Assembly: GCF_015680405.1 (NCBI RefSeq)
Contig: NZ_JADLJS010000019.1
Span: 28,869-92,868, forward strand
Origin: Pseudomonas pudica
Lineage (GTDB): Bacteria; Pseudomonadota; Gammaproteobacteria; Pseudomonadales; Pseudomonadaceae
DNA length: 64,000 nucleotides
Direction: 5' to 3'
The translations under genes were made by a program, and so were the position numbers. Below, piece by piece: positions 17,101 through 25,132 of the stretch. Every line of letters begins with the position of its first letter. Within the stretch, counting starts at the first letter, position 1. The notes under the pieces were generated by a model that saw only the letters and a program-made list of their open reading frames with translations, was not told where the DNA came from and searched no databases.

Positions 17101-19785
17101 ATCGAAGAAGGTTGGTCGGGCACCCGCTGCAGCCTGGCGGTGGAGAATGGGCGGTTGATCGCAACCAACAATGACATCAACGCTTGCCTCAACAGTCCGG
17201 TTGTGTCTATCAATGGGCGCGATCATGACCGCATTCGCTGCAGGATCACTCGTCGAGCCGGTACCGGATGGCGCGGGCAGGTCACTTATGCGACAGCTAA
17301 CCATTTCTCAAGCTCGTCCTACAGTAAAGTCATCCCGGACCCAGGCTTGGCGGTCGGTCAGAGCATGGTGCTGGAGTGGGACATGTCGCAGCTGACTGTC
17401 GGCGGGTCCGACTGGTCGGACAGCACGATCACCAGGTTTTACCTGTGGCTTAGCGCGTCAGCTGGTGATGTGTTCGAAATCGACTGGATCGCTGTGGGCC
17501 AGATCGCGCCCTCGGCGTCCGTGGCCTCCGTTGTGGAGGAGCGCACCGCCCGGATCAGTGGTGATGAGGTGAACGCTTCGGCCATCATGGGCGTAAGCAG
17601 CAGCTTGCAGACCACAAACGGAAACGTGACGGCTGCGCAGCAGGCTGCCCAAGCGGCATCCGACAAGGCCGGCGGCAAAGGGGAGGTGATCTACAGCAGC
17701 ACCGAGCCGGCAACGGATAAGCGCCTGGCGCAGAACCTGTGGATCGATACCACGGGGGCGGCGAACACACCGAAGCGCTGGACCGGGTCCGCCTGGGTTG
17801 CGGTAACCGACAAGGTGGCCACCGATGCGGCAGCAGCTGCCGCTAGTGCGCTCGCTCAAGTTGCGGCCAAAGCTGACGCCTCTGCGTTGCAGGCGTTGCA
17901 AACCGCAGTCACCAACCAAGGCAACACGCTGACTGCCCAGGGCACCTCGCTCACTCAGATCAAGGCGTCCATCGGTCAGCAACCTGACAACCTGATCCTG
18001 CGTGGCAGTTTCGAGGATGGCCTGACTGACCCTTGGACCGGTGATGCCCGGATAACAAATGTCTCGGCGCATCCCTCCGCCGGCAAAGGCGTGTCGTTCT
18101 ATACGAACAGCTTCTGCGGGGCGGCAGCAAACGTAGTGACTGCTGGCGGCGAGCAGTTCGACCTGTCGGCAGATATCTGGCCGGGCTACATGACCGCTGG
18201 CCAAACTGCCCGGCTGCAGATGCAGTTCTTTGACAAGGCCGGGACCAACTTGGGCTATTTCAACGCATTCTCGATAGTGGCTGCGGCGACAGGATTCAAG
18301 TCTCACGCCGGGCGCATTACTGCGCCGGCGGGAGCCGTATCGGCGCGGTTTTTAACCCGTACTGAACCGGCGGACGGCACAGGTCGATCGCTGTGGTGCA
18401 ACATCGTCGCGCGCCGCGTCACCGCTGCCGATACAGCGAACGCGGATGCCATCAGCACCCTCGGCGCGAGTGTCACCCAGCAAGGCAACATGCTGACCAG
18501 CCAGGGCCAGGCTCTGACGCAACTGCAAAGCAGCGTCGGAGGAATTGGGGGGAACGGCGCCAATCTGCTCGACATTGCCTACAGCTGGTTGACTTCGGCC
18601 GCGTTGCCAGTCACTGGGGGCGCGTTGTTGACCAAGACTGGGGTGGCGGTGCCCGAGGCTGACTCCGGGTTCGGCTACTCCCTGGAGGCAGACACCGACA
18701 GCCTGTTTTCGTACATCGTGCTAGCTCCGACCAACAATCCGGCGGCCTTCAACATCCGGGTTGAACCTGGTGTTTACCTTGTGTCGATGCATGTGAAAGG
18801 CGGCACGTCCGGCTCAATGATGGTCAACCTGTACAACGGAGTGACCTCTCGATCGGCGACCCAGCCGTATACCACCGAGCGTACGCGCATCACGTTCCCA
18901 ATCACCATCACGGAAAGCGGCAAGGTCGGTCTACTGATCTACCCGAACCGGCATGCAGCGCCAAGCGCCTCGATGGTGGTGGACTCGATCATGGTCGAAA
19001 AGCGGGTCGGAGAGAGCAACACCCCGTCACCGTTTGTCGCTGGGCCTAGCGCTCGGGCGGTCACCGCTCAGGCTACTGCGATCAGCCAGATGGACACGGT
19101 TGTGAAGCAGCAGGGCACGGCCATAACCGCGCAGGCCAGTCGCCTGGATGGGCTTTATGTCCAGGTGAACCCGGAAATGGAGGGTGATGCGTCCGGCCTG
19201 GCTGGCGCCGCGGGTGGTCTGGTGGGTGTCTGGACTGAGCAATCGGCCCGGATCGAGGACGGTATCGCTATGGGGCGGCAGGTTGAAACGGTCCAAGCGC
19301 AGATGGGCCAGACCAATGCGTCGGTCCAGCAGGTCAGCGAGGTCATGGCTGACATCAACGGCAGGGTGTCGGCTCAAACCACGCTGAAGGTCGAGACAAA
19401 CCAGGGCGGCCGCAAGGTCGTCTCGGGCATCGCGATCGGTAGCAATGGGGAGGAGGGCGAGATCCTGCTGATGGCCCAACGCCTAGCGATTATCGACAGC
19501 CTGAATGGCCAGACGATCCTGCCGTTCGTAGTCGAAGGCGGACAGGTGTTCATCAACCAGGCGGTGATCAATACCGCGTTCATCCAGCAGATTGTAGCCG
19601 GGATGACGATTCGATCTGCTGCGCTGAACGCCCAAGGTCTCCCACTGCTGGAAATCAACTTCGCTGCGGGCACGTTTACGCTGCGGGGCCAGGATGCTCA
19701 GGGCTCCACGCTGCTGAACAATGGAGGACTCTATGTGTACGACGTGAATGGCGTTGAACGTGTTGCGGTTGGGAGGCTTACCTGA
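14113..19785 (+). CDS. Host specificity / tail tip protein J-like
   Basis: ATG 14113 follows CCCGGAGGAAAGC. The 1890-residue protein is far longer than lambda gpJ (1132). The N-terminal 600 residues hold the conserved J hub with the DSLQSTNIAKILLALGEGE start and GTFKQAWTNNPAFVTYGLC. Two fibronectin-like domains follow (about 620-700 and 720-815). Next is a helical coiled-coil repeat (about 855-985, repeated ARTNADxAL motifs), then three beta-sandwich, carbohydrate-binding-like inserts (about 985-1130, 1290-1435 and 1480-1650). A C-terminal DUF1983-like stalk ends in GGLYVYDVNGVERVAVGRL. It recognises the cell surface. Confidence 0.93.
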   Translation: MGPTDHLDITGGKGGGSKPKTPVEAPDSLQSTNIAKILLALGEGEFDGTPTDRDIYLDNTPIMDASGNVNFPGVKWEWRPGSVEQDYIQGIPSVESETTVNVELRSDNPFTRALSNIQLSAVRVRMSWPRLAQQDSSGNTNGYRIEYAIDIATDGGAYVEAHLGAVDGKTTNGYQRSVRVNLPAATSGWMMRVRRITPNANSGTVADTMTIAGYTEIIDEKLRYPNTALLYIEFDAQQFQNIPAVTVKCKAKRWPVPSNYDPVTRTYTGVWDGTFKQAWTNNPAFVTYGLCVEDRFGLGKRIKSWMVDKWEMYRIAQYCDQLVSDGRGGQEPRYLCDMNLQGRAEAWTLLRDLSAIYRGMVYWAHGSLFMQADMPRAQDIDYVFTRANVIDGEFVYGGAERNTHYSRALVSYDNPANNYDTDVIPVTDLALQRRYRDRPVEISAIGCTRASEAQRRGKWALLSNSQDRTVTFKTGMEGRIPLPGFVIPVADELVAGRPNGGRISAAAGRVVTLDRDTPIKAGDRLILNLPNGTAQARTVQSVSGRSVTVTTAYSVEPEPELQWAIDYEDLAVQLFRVLKTTRTQEGEYEITALEFNPSKFAAIDTGAKLDERPISIIPVTTVQPPASVTLTSAYAVDQGIGVNTMTIAWPAVQGAIAYDVEWRKDNGNWVRIQRTGATSVDVVGIYAGAYLARVRAVSSFDITSIWRDSTLTQLKGKEGLPPAVAFLSTTPLVYGTRLSWGFPAGAEDTERTEIWQSATTSSNDATKLGDFAYPQAEHEIHGLAAGVSFFYWARLVDRSGNVGPWYPTGVGVNGQASSDQSEYEEYFKDKITNGALYPELREEIELISGPPTLEGSVAQRVAAEATARTQAIDAEAAARAQGLLAEAQARGTAITSEAQTRQSADAALGQRIDTVTASAGGNAAAIQSEITARTNADTALGQRIDTVAASSAANSSAISNETTARTNADAALASQIATIRAESGGFDTALNFGFAAIEEGWSGTRCSLAVENGRLIATNNDINACLNSPVVSINGRDHDRIRCRITRRAGTGWRGQVTYATANHFSSSSYSKVIPDPGLAVGQSMVLEWDMSQLTVGGSDWSDSTITRFYLWLSASAGDVFEIDWIAVGQIAPSASVASVVEERTARISGDEVNASAIMGVSSSLQTTNGNVTAAQQAAQAASDKAGGKGEVIYSSTEPATDKRLAQNLWIDTTGAANTPKRWTGSAWVAVTDKVATDAAAAAASALAQVAAKADASALQALQTAVTNQGNTLTAQGTSLTQIKASIGQQPDNLILRGSFEDGLTDPWTGDARITNVSAHPSAGKGVSFYTNSFCGAAANVVTAGGEQFDLSADIWPGYMTAGQTARLQMQFFDKAGTNLGYFNAFSIVAAATGFKSHAGRITAPAGAVSARFLTRTEPADGTGRSLWCNIVARRVTAADTANADAISTLGASVTQQGNMLTSQGQALTQLQSSVGGIGGNGANLLDIAYSWLTSAALPVTGGALLTKTGVAVPEADSGFGYSLEADTDSLFSYIVLAPTNNPAAFNIRVEPGVYLVSMHVKGGTSGSMMVNLYNGVTSRSATQPYTTERTRITFPITITESGKVGLLIYPNRHAAPSASMVVDSIMVEKRVGESNTPSPFVAGPSARAVTAQATAISQMDTVVKQQGTAITAQASRLDGLYVQVNPEMEGDASGLAGAAGGLVGVWTEQSARIEDGIAMGRQVETVQAQMGQTNASVQQVSEVMADINGRVSAQTTLKVETNQGGRKVVSGIAIGSNGEEGEILLMAQRLAIIDSLNGQTILPFVVEGGQVFINQAVINTAFIQQIVAGMTIRSAALNAQGLPLLEINFAAGTFTLRGQDAQGSTLLNNGGLYVYDVNGVERVAVGRLT

Positions 19786-20834
19786 TGGCTGCTCTATATG
19801 GGCTGAGGACGAAGGATGCATCCTCAAGGGTGACACTCGACACCGCAAGCACGCCAATCCGCTCCCTCAAGATGCTACAGGTAACTTGTGACGGTAGCTT
19901 TGAGCAGACCTTTTCGATACCAGAAATCAAAAGTGACTCTTTTGTGGTGGTGGACCGGTTGGCGCCGGCATCGAGCCCGACGACTAACTGGTCTCCACAG
20001 GCCTGGTACTCGCCTGGGCTTCTTACAATTCGACGTGGGTTCAACGAGACGTGGCAGGTTCTGGTCTTGTCGAGCGGTGGAGCCCCATTTACAGCAGTTG
20101 GTCAGTATGGGGTGCGATCGGTAAACAATAACATCCAATCACAAATCGACTCGGTTAATCGGGTCTTGAATGTTATGTATCAAGGTTCTTTTACCTTTCC
20201 ATCGTGGGCGAACAGGGATCAGCCGTTCCTCAATGGATATGATTTTCCGACGCCGATAACGACATATGAACGTCCGCTTGTTTTCGTGAACGGCCCTGGG
20301 CATTTGATGCTCTCGAACTTTTATGTGTTGGGGCAGCCAGGCAACTGGACTGGCTGGCGAGTCGCCAAATACATGCACTCTGACTTTGGGCCCGTATGGC
20401 TGGAAGCCATGCAGGTGGACTGGTTCGTGGGCAGCTATTCAGCCAGTCCGGTGTCTGTCGGAGCGTATGGCGCCACAGTGAGTGATGCATCGGGGGTGGA
20501 CATATTCACATCCACAAACAACATTGTTCGCTTAAACAGCCAGCCGACAACCACCTCTTTCATAGTGGCGGGAAGCCCAATTGTTGGTGCCGGATATTAT
20601 GCGGCTAGTTGTCAGATGCCCTGGACTAACAATGTGGGTGACTACTTTCTGGCTAATGCATTACTTTCGCCAACGTACGTTCCTGCAGGAACTACAAGTC
20701 CATGGCTAGCCACTATTGCGGGCTTCTTGAACGGGCGACGCGATATGTTACAGGCCTATACCGAGAACTACGGCGCAATCAACCCAGTTGATCCAAACGG
20801 GCGAACGTTGTTCGCAGCCCGACCTACTCTTTAG
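19785..20834 (+). CDS. Tail-tip-associated structural protein, function unknown
   Basis: The 349-residue frame starts one base inside the J stop. The sequence is beta-rich with many aromatic and Asn/Ser/Thr residues (for example SSPTTNWSPQAWYSPGLLTI and GNWTGWRVAKYMHSDFGP). It resembles small tail proteins that follow J in Pseudomonas siphophages (possibly DUF6453-like at the N-terminus). Base composition is more AT-rich than the upstream tail genes, in keeping with exchange of receptor-binding segments. Not assigned to a defined family with confidence. Confidence 0.65.
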   Translation: MAALYGLRTKDASSRVTLDTASTPIRSLKMLQVTCDGSFEQTFSIPEIKSDSFVVVDRLAPASSPTTNWSPQAWYSPGLLTIRRGFNETWQVLVLSSGGAPFTAVGQYGVRSVNNNIQSQIDSVNRVLNVMYQGSFTFPSWANRDQPFLNGYDFPTPITTYERPLVFVNGPGHLMLSNFYVLGQPGNWTGWRVAKYMHSDFGPVWLEAMQVDWFVGSYSASPVSVGAYGATVSDASGVDIFTSTNNIVRLNSQPTTTSFIVAGSPIVGAGYYAASCQMPWTNNVGDYFLANALLSPTYVPAGTTSPWLATIAGFLNGRRDMLQAYTENYGAINPVDPNGRTLFAARPTL

Positions 20835-20845
20835 CAAGGAATGAT

Positions 20846-21331
20846 ATGGCCAAGCAAACTATCAACCTCGGCACCGCACCCAGCGGTGCTGGCGGGGATG
20901 ACCGCCGGAGCGCCTGGTTGAAAGCTATCAACAACTTCAACGAGCTCTACAGCGCCTTGGGAGCGCCCGCCAATGGAGCAATTCCGGCAGGTATCGCTGC
21001 AGCAGCACCGATCATGGGGGACCCGGCAGCCGGAGCACTTATGCGATCAGGCTCAAATACCAATGGCTACTACTTCCAGTTCGCCAGCGGCCTACTGATC
21101 TGTGTTGCGACGTTCACCGGCTATTCCGCCAACGTGGTGAAGAACGTGACTTGGCCATTCGCTTTTCAGGCCAGTACTAATGTCGGGTTAGGTGTCTCGA
21201 ACGTGCCAGTCACTGGGTACGACAATTCATCACCGACTGCGTGGGCCACTCCTAGCGGGGCGGCGTTCATCTCTAGCGTCACCCGTGCACAAAACGTCGT
21301 GTCGCTCACTGGCACTGGCTGGTGGAAATAG
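20846..21331 (+). CDS. Short tail fibre / receptor-binding protein
   Basis: The 161-residue product starts MAKQTINLGTAPSGAGGDDRRSAW, an N-terminus shared by tail fibre proteins of Pseudomonas prophages. It ends with a beta-rich head domain (NGYYFQFASGLLICVATFTGY ... SLTGTGWWK) like gp53-type fibre C-terminal domains. It is likely trimeric and binds the surface receptor. A tail fibre assembly protein follows 9 bases downstream, supporting the call. Confidence 0.75.
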   Translation: MAKQTINLGTAPSGAGGDDRRSAWLKAINNFNELYSALGAPANGAIPAGIAAAAPIMGDPAAGALMRSGSNTNGYYFQFASGLLICVATFTGYSANVVKNVTWPFAFQASTNVGLGVSNVPVTGYDNSSPTAWATPSGAAFISSVTRAQNVVSLTGTGWWK

Positions 21332-21339
21332 GGGCATTC

Positions 21340-21924
21340 ATGATCATCAAACTTACACCCCAGGAAATGTACCCGCCGCAGCAGCTCGCTGTATGGAAGA
21401 ACGGCGAGCAGCTCAACATCAACGGTTTGACGATTGACTTGGCCAACTTGGTGGACGGGGCTTCACTGCCGGCCAACGCTATCGGCTCGGCATGGGTAGC
21501 TGGGCCCATCCAGCGTGTTGGCGGACAAGTGGTGCTGACTCTTTTCTTCCCGAATAGTCCTGAGTCAACCGAAGCCGAGCGCTTCCCTCGCGACCTGGTA
21601 GATGTTCCCGACGGGCGCGTCGCTCTGCCCGGCAAGGCGGTCGAGGAACATTTCCCGACCCTTGGCTTCGCTCAGATCGACTGGAGCCTGATGCAGACCC
21701 CAGCCCAACAGGCTGAGGCGCTGGCGCTCACGACTATTGCCCAGCTCCGCAGGGAAGCTGACCAGGCCGTAGCGCCGTTGGCCGATGCCGTGGCCCTGGG
21801 GATGGCCAGCGAGGCGGAGGCGAAAAAACTCACGGACTGGCAACGGTTCCGCGTACTGCTCAACCGAGTGCCAGAACAGGCTGGCTGGCCGACTGATATC
21901 GACTGGCCTGTACCACCGGCCTGA
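21340..21924 (+). CDS. Tail fibre assembly protein
   Basis: ATG 21340 has AGGGG upstream; the GTG at 21322 overlaps the preceding gene. The 194-residue product has a variable N-terminal beta domain (KNGEQLNINGLTIDLANLVDG) and a conserved helical C-terminal domain ending WQRFRVLLNRVPEQAGWPTDIDWP, the hallmark of Caudovirales tail fibre chaperones that help trimerise the adjacent fibre. Confidence 0.85.
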   Translation: MIIKLTPQEMYPPQQLAVWKNGEQLNINGLTIDLANLVDGASLPANAIGSAWVAGPIQRVGGQVVLTLFFPNSPESTEAERFPRDLVDVPDGRVALPGKAVEEHFPTLGFAQIDWSLMQTPAQQAEALALTTIAQLRREADQAVAPLADAVALGMASEAEAKKLTDWQRFRVLLNRVPEQAGWPTDIDWPVPPA

Positions 21925-21945
21925 CTCGCAGCAACACCCAACTCA

Positions 21946-21969
21946 ACCGCCGCCTGGCGGTATTTTTTT
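21946..21969 (+). terminator. Hairpin-T7 module with SD, after fibre chaperone
   Basis: ACCGCC / GCCT / GGCGGT (21946-21961), then A and seven Ts, then GCCCGGAGAAAACCC and ATG 21985. Fourth copy of the module. Confidence 0.75.
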
Positions 21970-21984
21970 GCCCGGAGAAAACCC

Positions 21985-22203
21985 ATGCCTTTCATCGTCA
22001 TCAACAGCAGCAACAACTTTGACCCGATCCACCAGAACGAGTACGCGACCGAGCAGGTGGCGGATGCCGCAGCCCGCAAGCTGCTGGAGGAGCAGCCAAC
22101 TGCAATCGTCCGCACCGCACAGGTACTAAAGCGCTATTCCGCCAAGGTCACCGTGTCCGTGGAGGAGGCTGCAGAGCAGCCAGTACAAGAGGTCGTTGAA
22201 TGA
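21985..22203 (+). CDS. Small prophage protein of unknown function
   Basis: The 72-residue product (MPFIVINSSNNFDPIHQNEYATEQVAD) has a short beta start and then a helical region rich in Ala, Glu and Val, ending EEAAEQPVQEVVE. It is translated from a strong CCCGGAGAAAACCC site. No membrane span, so it is not an obvious holin. It converges with the acyltransferase gene, 24 bases separating their ends. Confidence 0.6.
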   Translation: MPFIVINSSNNFDPIHQNEYATEQVADAAARKLLEEQPTAIVRTAQVLKRYSAKVTVSVEEAAEQPVQEVVE

Positions 22204-22227
22204 GTACTCCAGTAATAGAAGTTATTG

Positions 22228-24261
22228 CTACGTTCCATTAGAGCGACGAATGGCTTGGGTGTTTTCCAATCCCGCAAGCGGGTTTCCAAACCTCTTCAAA
22301 TACTCTTCCCCAATTTTTTCGGCTCCTACGGCATTTAGATGCGAGCCGTCGTTGCGGAAGATTATTTTTCCGCCGACAACTGCATTGCATCTACCTGAGT
22401 CGCAAAGGACATTGTTCGGATCAATCAGAATGACTTGCGGGAATTTGGCTTTGATTTTATATTCTATGCGGTCTGTATCGGCCTGTACGGGCTTGTACGT
22501 TTCATCAATGATTGCGTGTCGTAACTTCTCCTCGCGCAGTCGATTAACTTCAGTCTTTCCAATTTCGGCGTATGGCTGAACTAGGATTATAACTATTACG
22601 CCGGCGTCTAGGTATTTTTTTATTGTGTCGAACTGCAATTCATCGATACGGTCGTTCACGTCTTCGTATGATCCGTTATGGACTCGAAATCTTGTCTGCC
22701 AAGTTGCGTAGTTGTTCCAGAAGTTAGAAATTATTACAAGTTTTTTTGATTTGGCCAGTTCAAATCTCGCAGTGTTGTAGTCGGAGATTTTTTTCCATTC
22801 TTCCTGAGGGAGTTTGTTTAGCGAGTCATTGGTAAAAACGTCTGGGATTGCTGGTGTAGAGCCCGCTGTGGTGTCATGGATCATTAAGCCTGCGTCCCGA
22901 GCAAGCACGTCTACAAACTGTGCGTAAGCATTGGCAAATGAATCGCCGATCAGTAGTCCGTCAACTTCACTCTTTGATACGCCTAGGTGACACTGTTCGT
23001 AGTTTCCGACCAATAACAAGCTAATGCATTGCGCTCTTTGTACGTGTGAGGTGTTCTTATCCTCCAGTTCAGAGATCAACTCGCCAGATCGCGACCTGAA
23101 GCCGTCATTCTTGAAGATTGCGTACGCCCCGGTGCATACCAGTAGCGCGGGGATGAGATACATTGGTATTGCGACGCTGGCGAATCTCTTGGCTTTAATG
23201 GATCTGAATGGGGTCTCAATGAAATGGTAGCTGAAGCACGACGCTGTAAATGCGGTAAATATAAGGATCCAGGCGTTCGCTGTGGTAAGTTCAATTCCGC
23301 GGTATTGAGCGAGCACCAATATTGGCCAGTGCCACAAATAGAAGGAATAGGATACTTTCCCAATGTAACGAATAGGCGGTAGCGTAAGGTACCGCAGTCC
23401 TATGTGGTTGGTTGTGATGAATCCACTCGCTATCATCATCGCCGTACCGATGCAAACTGGAAGCGCATATAAGCCTGGGAACGGACTCGAATTGTCCAGC
23501 GCAAATGCGCTACCGATTATCAGTAGCAGACCAGCCAATGCGGCGGTCGCTCCTGGTCTCATCGTTTTCGCCACGCGGTGCTGGTAAAGGGCTAAAAGGG
23601 CTCCAATCATCAATTCAAAAAAGCGGAATGGCAGAAGGAGGTAGGCAGCATTTTTATGATTGATTGCGTAGTAGTGGGACGCTGTAAGAGATGCCAGCAG
23701 GATGGCTGCCACGGCATAGCGGGCTGCACGCTTGCTATCAATCCATGAAAGCGCAAGCAGCAGCACAGGCCACACGATATAGAATTGCTCCTCAACCGCG
23801 ATCGACCATGTATGCAAAAGCGGCTCGCTAGCAGCATTACCGAAATAACCAGTGCCGTTAAAGAAGTAGACGTTGCTCAAGGCTACGAGTGAGGTCACTG
23901 CGCTCTTAGCATAGGAAATCATGTCATCAGGCAGCAGGTACAAACCTGCATAGAGGGTGGTACATGCCAGCAAGAAGAAATAAGCTGGCATCAACCGCTT
24001 TATTCTGCGGACGTAGAAGGAGCGGAATGTGAAGGTTCGATCCAGAATTTCGCGTCGAAGTATAGCTGTGATCAGATAGCCCGAAATAACGAAGAAAACA
24101 TCGACCCCGACGAATCCGCCGGGCACCGGGAGACCTGCGTGGTATAGCACCACCAACAGGACCGCTATGGCTCTGAGGCCGTCGATATCTGCCCGGTAGC
24201 CATTCCCCTCTGAATGGACATCCCTTCGCAGAACTTGGGACTTTATCATTGTACTTGTCAT
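22228..24261 (-). CDS. O-antigen acyltransferase (AT3 + SGNH domains), serotype conversion candidate
   Basis: The 677-residue protein (start ATG 24261; further frame to 24348) has an acyltransferase-3 membrane domain: YRADIDGLRAIAVLLVVLYHAG at the start, the FFVISGYL motif, then about ten membrane spans. An extracytoplasmic SGNH domain follows, with the nucleophile motif LLIGDSFANAY and the terminal DGSHLNAVGAEKIG Asp/His pair. OafA/WecH-type proteins with this fusion O-acetylate lipopolysaccharide sugars. It is on the opposite strand to the late genes and its 3' half is clearly AT-rich, signs of foreign origin. Alternative start at 24249. Confidence 0.88.
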   Translation of the reverse strand: MTSTMIKSQVLRRDVHSEGNGYRADIDGLRAIAVLLVVLYHAGLPVPGGFVGVDVFFVISGYLITAILRREILDRTFTFRSFYVRRIKRLMPAYFFLLACTTLYAGLYLLPDDMISYAKSAVTSLVALSNVYFFNGTGYFGNAASEPLLHTWSIAVEEQFYIVWPVLLLALSWIDSKRAARYAVAAILLASLTASHYYAINHKNAAYLLLPFRFFELMIGALLALYQHRVAKTMRPGATAALAGLLLIIGSAFALDNSSPFPGLYALPVCIGTAMMIASGFITTNHIGLRYLTLPPIRYIGKVSYSFYLWHWPILVLAQYRGIELTTANAWILIFTAFTASCFSYHFIETPFRSIKAKRFASVAIPMYLIPALLVCTGAYAIFKNDGFRSRSGELISELEDKNTSHVQRAQCISLLLVGNYEQCHLGVSKSEVDGLLIGDSFANAYAQFVDVLARDAGLMIHDTTAGSTPAIPDVFTNDSLNKLPQEEWKKISDYNTARFELAKSKKLVIISNFWNNYATWQTRFRVHNGSYEDVNDRIDELQFDTIKKYLDAGVIVIILVQPYAEIGKTEVNRLREEKLRHAIIDETYKPVQADTDRIEYKIKAKFPQVILIDPNNVLCDSGRCNAVVGGKIIFRNDGSHLNAVGAEKIGEEYLKRFGNPLAGLENTQAIRRSNGT

Positions 24262-24482
24262 TGTTGTCGCGACCCTATTAAGCAACTGAACCGTTGACCT
24301 AGCGACAGCAATAATAGCTAAAAGGCATTGCTGGTGTATCCAGTCCATCTGGATCCCTTAGGATCTTATGCCAAGGCGTAGCGTGTGGCGCGAAGCTAGG
24401 AGTCGTTGCTCAAGGCATCGCCAGCCGGGTAGAGATGGCGAACGTCAACGCTGGCGCTGGCGACGAATGCGCACTTCTCTGA

Positions 24483-24584
24483 GCGGTTGGCCTCGGCACG
24501 TCCGCCGGCGTAATGTTGCATCCGAATGACTATGGTCACTCCCTGTACGCGCAGAAGATATTCGAGATGTACAAGCAGAACTGA
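24483..24584 (+). pseudogene. C-terminal remnant of an SGNH/GDSL-type hydrolase gene
   Basis: After a stop at 24480, the frame encodes 33 residues ending LHPNDYGHSLYAQKIFEMYKQN then TGA 24582. HPNDxGHxxYA is the block V (catalytic His) region of SGNH esterases. No start, nucleophile block or signal precedes it, so it looks like the tail of a deleted gene left between the acyltransferase and the lysis genes. The rest of the gap (24262-24604) shows nothing I can call. Confidence 0.6.
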
Positions 24585-24604
24585 TCCTCATACCAAATTC
24601 ACAC

Positions 24605-24628
24605 AGCCCGCCTAGCGCGGGCTTTTTT
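24605..24628 (+). terminator. Hairpin-T6 module with SD, before endolysin
   Basis: AGCCCGC / CTAGC / GCGGGCT (24605-24623) then Ts to 24628, GTGCCTGGAGAAAAC and ATG 24644. Fifth copy of the junction module; the stem differs but the T-run and SD part match. Confidence 0.78.
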
Positions 24629-24643
24629 GTGCCTGGAGAAAAC

Positions 24644-25132
24644 ATGGCCAGACTCACCGAAACCCAGGCCGGAGGCGTGAACGTGCTCCGGTTTCTGGAC
24701 CTGATCGCATTCTCTGAAGGCACCTCAACCGTCAGAGTAAGCGACGACGGGTACAACGTTCTGTACGGCGGCGGCCTGTTTCAGGGCTATGCGGACCACC
24801 CGCGGCGCAAGCTGACATTCCCCATCAACGGCAAGCCTGTGACCAGCACGGCTGCCGGCCGGTACCAGCTGCTCGAACGTTACTGGGATGCGTACCGGGT
24901 CAGCCTTCGCTTAGCGGGCGGCTTCACGCCGGAGAACCAAGACCGCATCGCGCTGCAGCAGATCCGCGAGCAGCGAGCCCTGGACGACATCAAGGCAGGC
25001 CGCATCGAGCAGGCGATCGCCAAGTGCTCGAACATTTGGGCCAGTTTCCCTGGCAACAGCTACGGCCAAAACCCGCACCGCCTGGAAAAGCTGCTGGATC
25101 AGTGGCCGAAGCTGGGTGGGGTGCTGGCGTGA
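24644..25132 (+). CDS. Endolysin, lambda R-type lytic transglycosylase
   Basis: ATG 24644 follows CCTGGAGAAAAC, giving 162 residues. The sequence parallels lambda R: FLDLIAFSEGTS (catalytic Glu25), DGYNVLYGGGLFQGYADHPR, TSTAAGRYQLLERYWDAYR, IALQQIREQRAL and CSNIWASFPGNSYGQ. R cleaves the glycan strand non-hydrolytically to make anhydromuramic acid. No signal peptide is present, so export needs a holin, which is not seen nearby. The stop overlaps the Rz start by four bases. Confidence 0.93.
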   Translation: MARLTETQAGGVNVLRFLDLIAFSEGTSTVRVSDDGYNVLYGGGLFQGYADHPRRKLTFPINGKPVTSTAAGRYQLLERYWDAYRVSLRLAGGFTPENQDRIALQQIREQRALDDIKAGRIEQAIAKCSNIWASFPGNSYGQNPHRLEKLLDQWPKLGGVLA

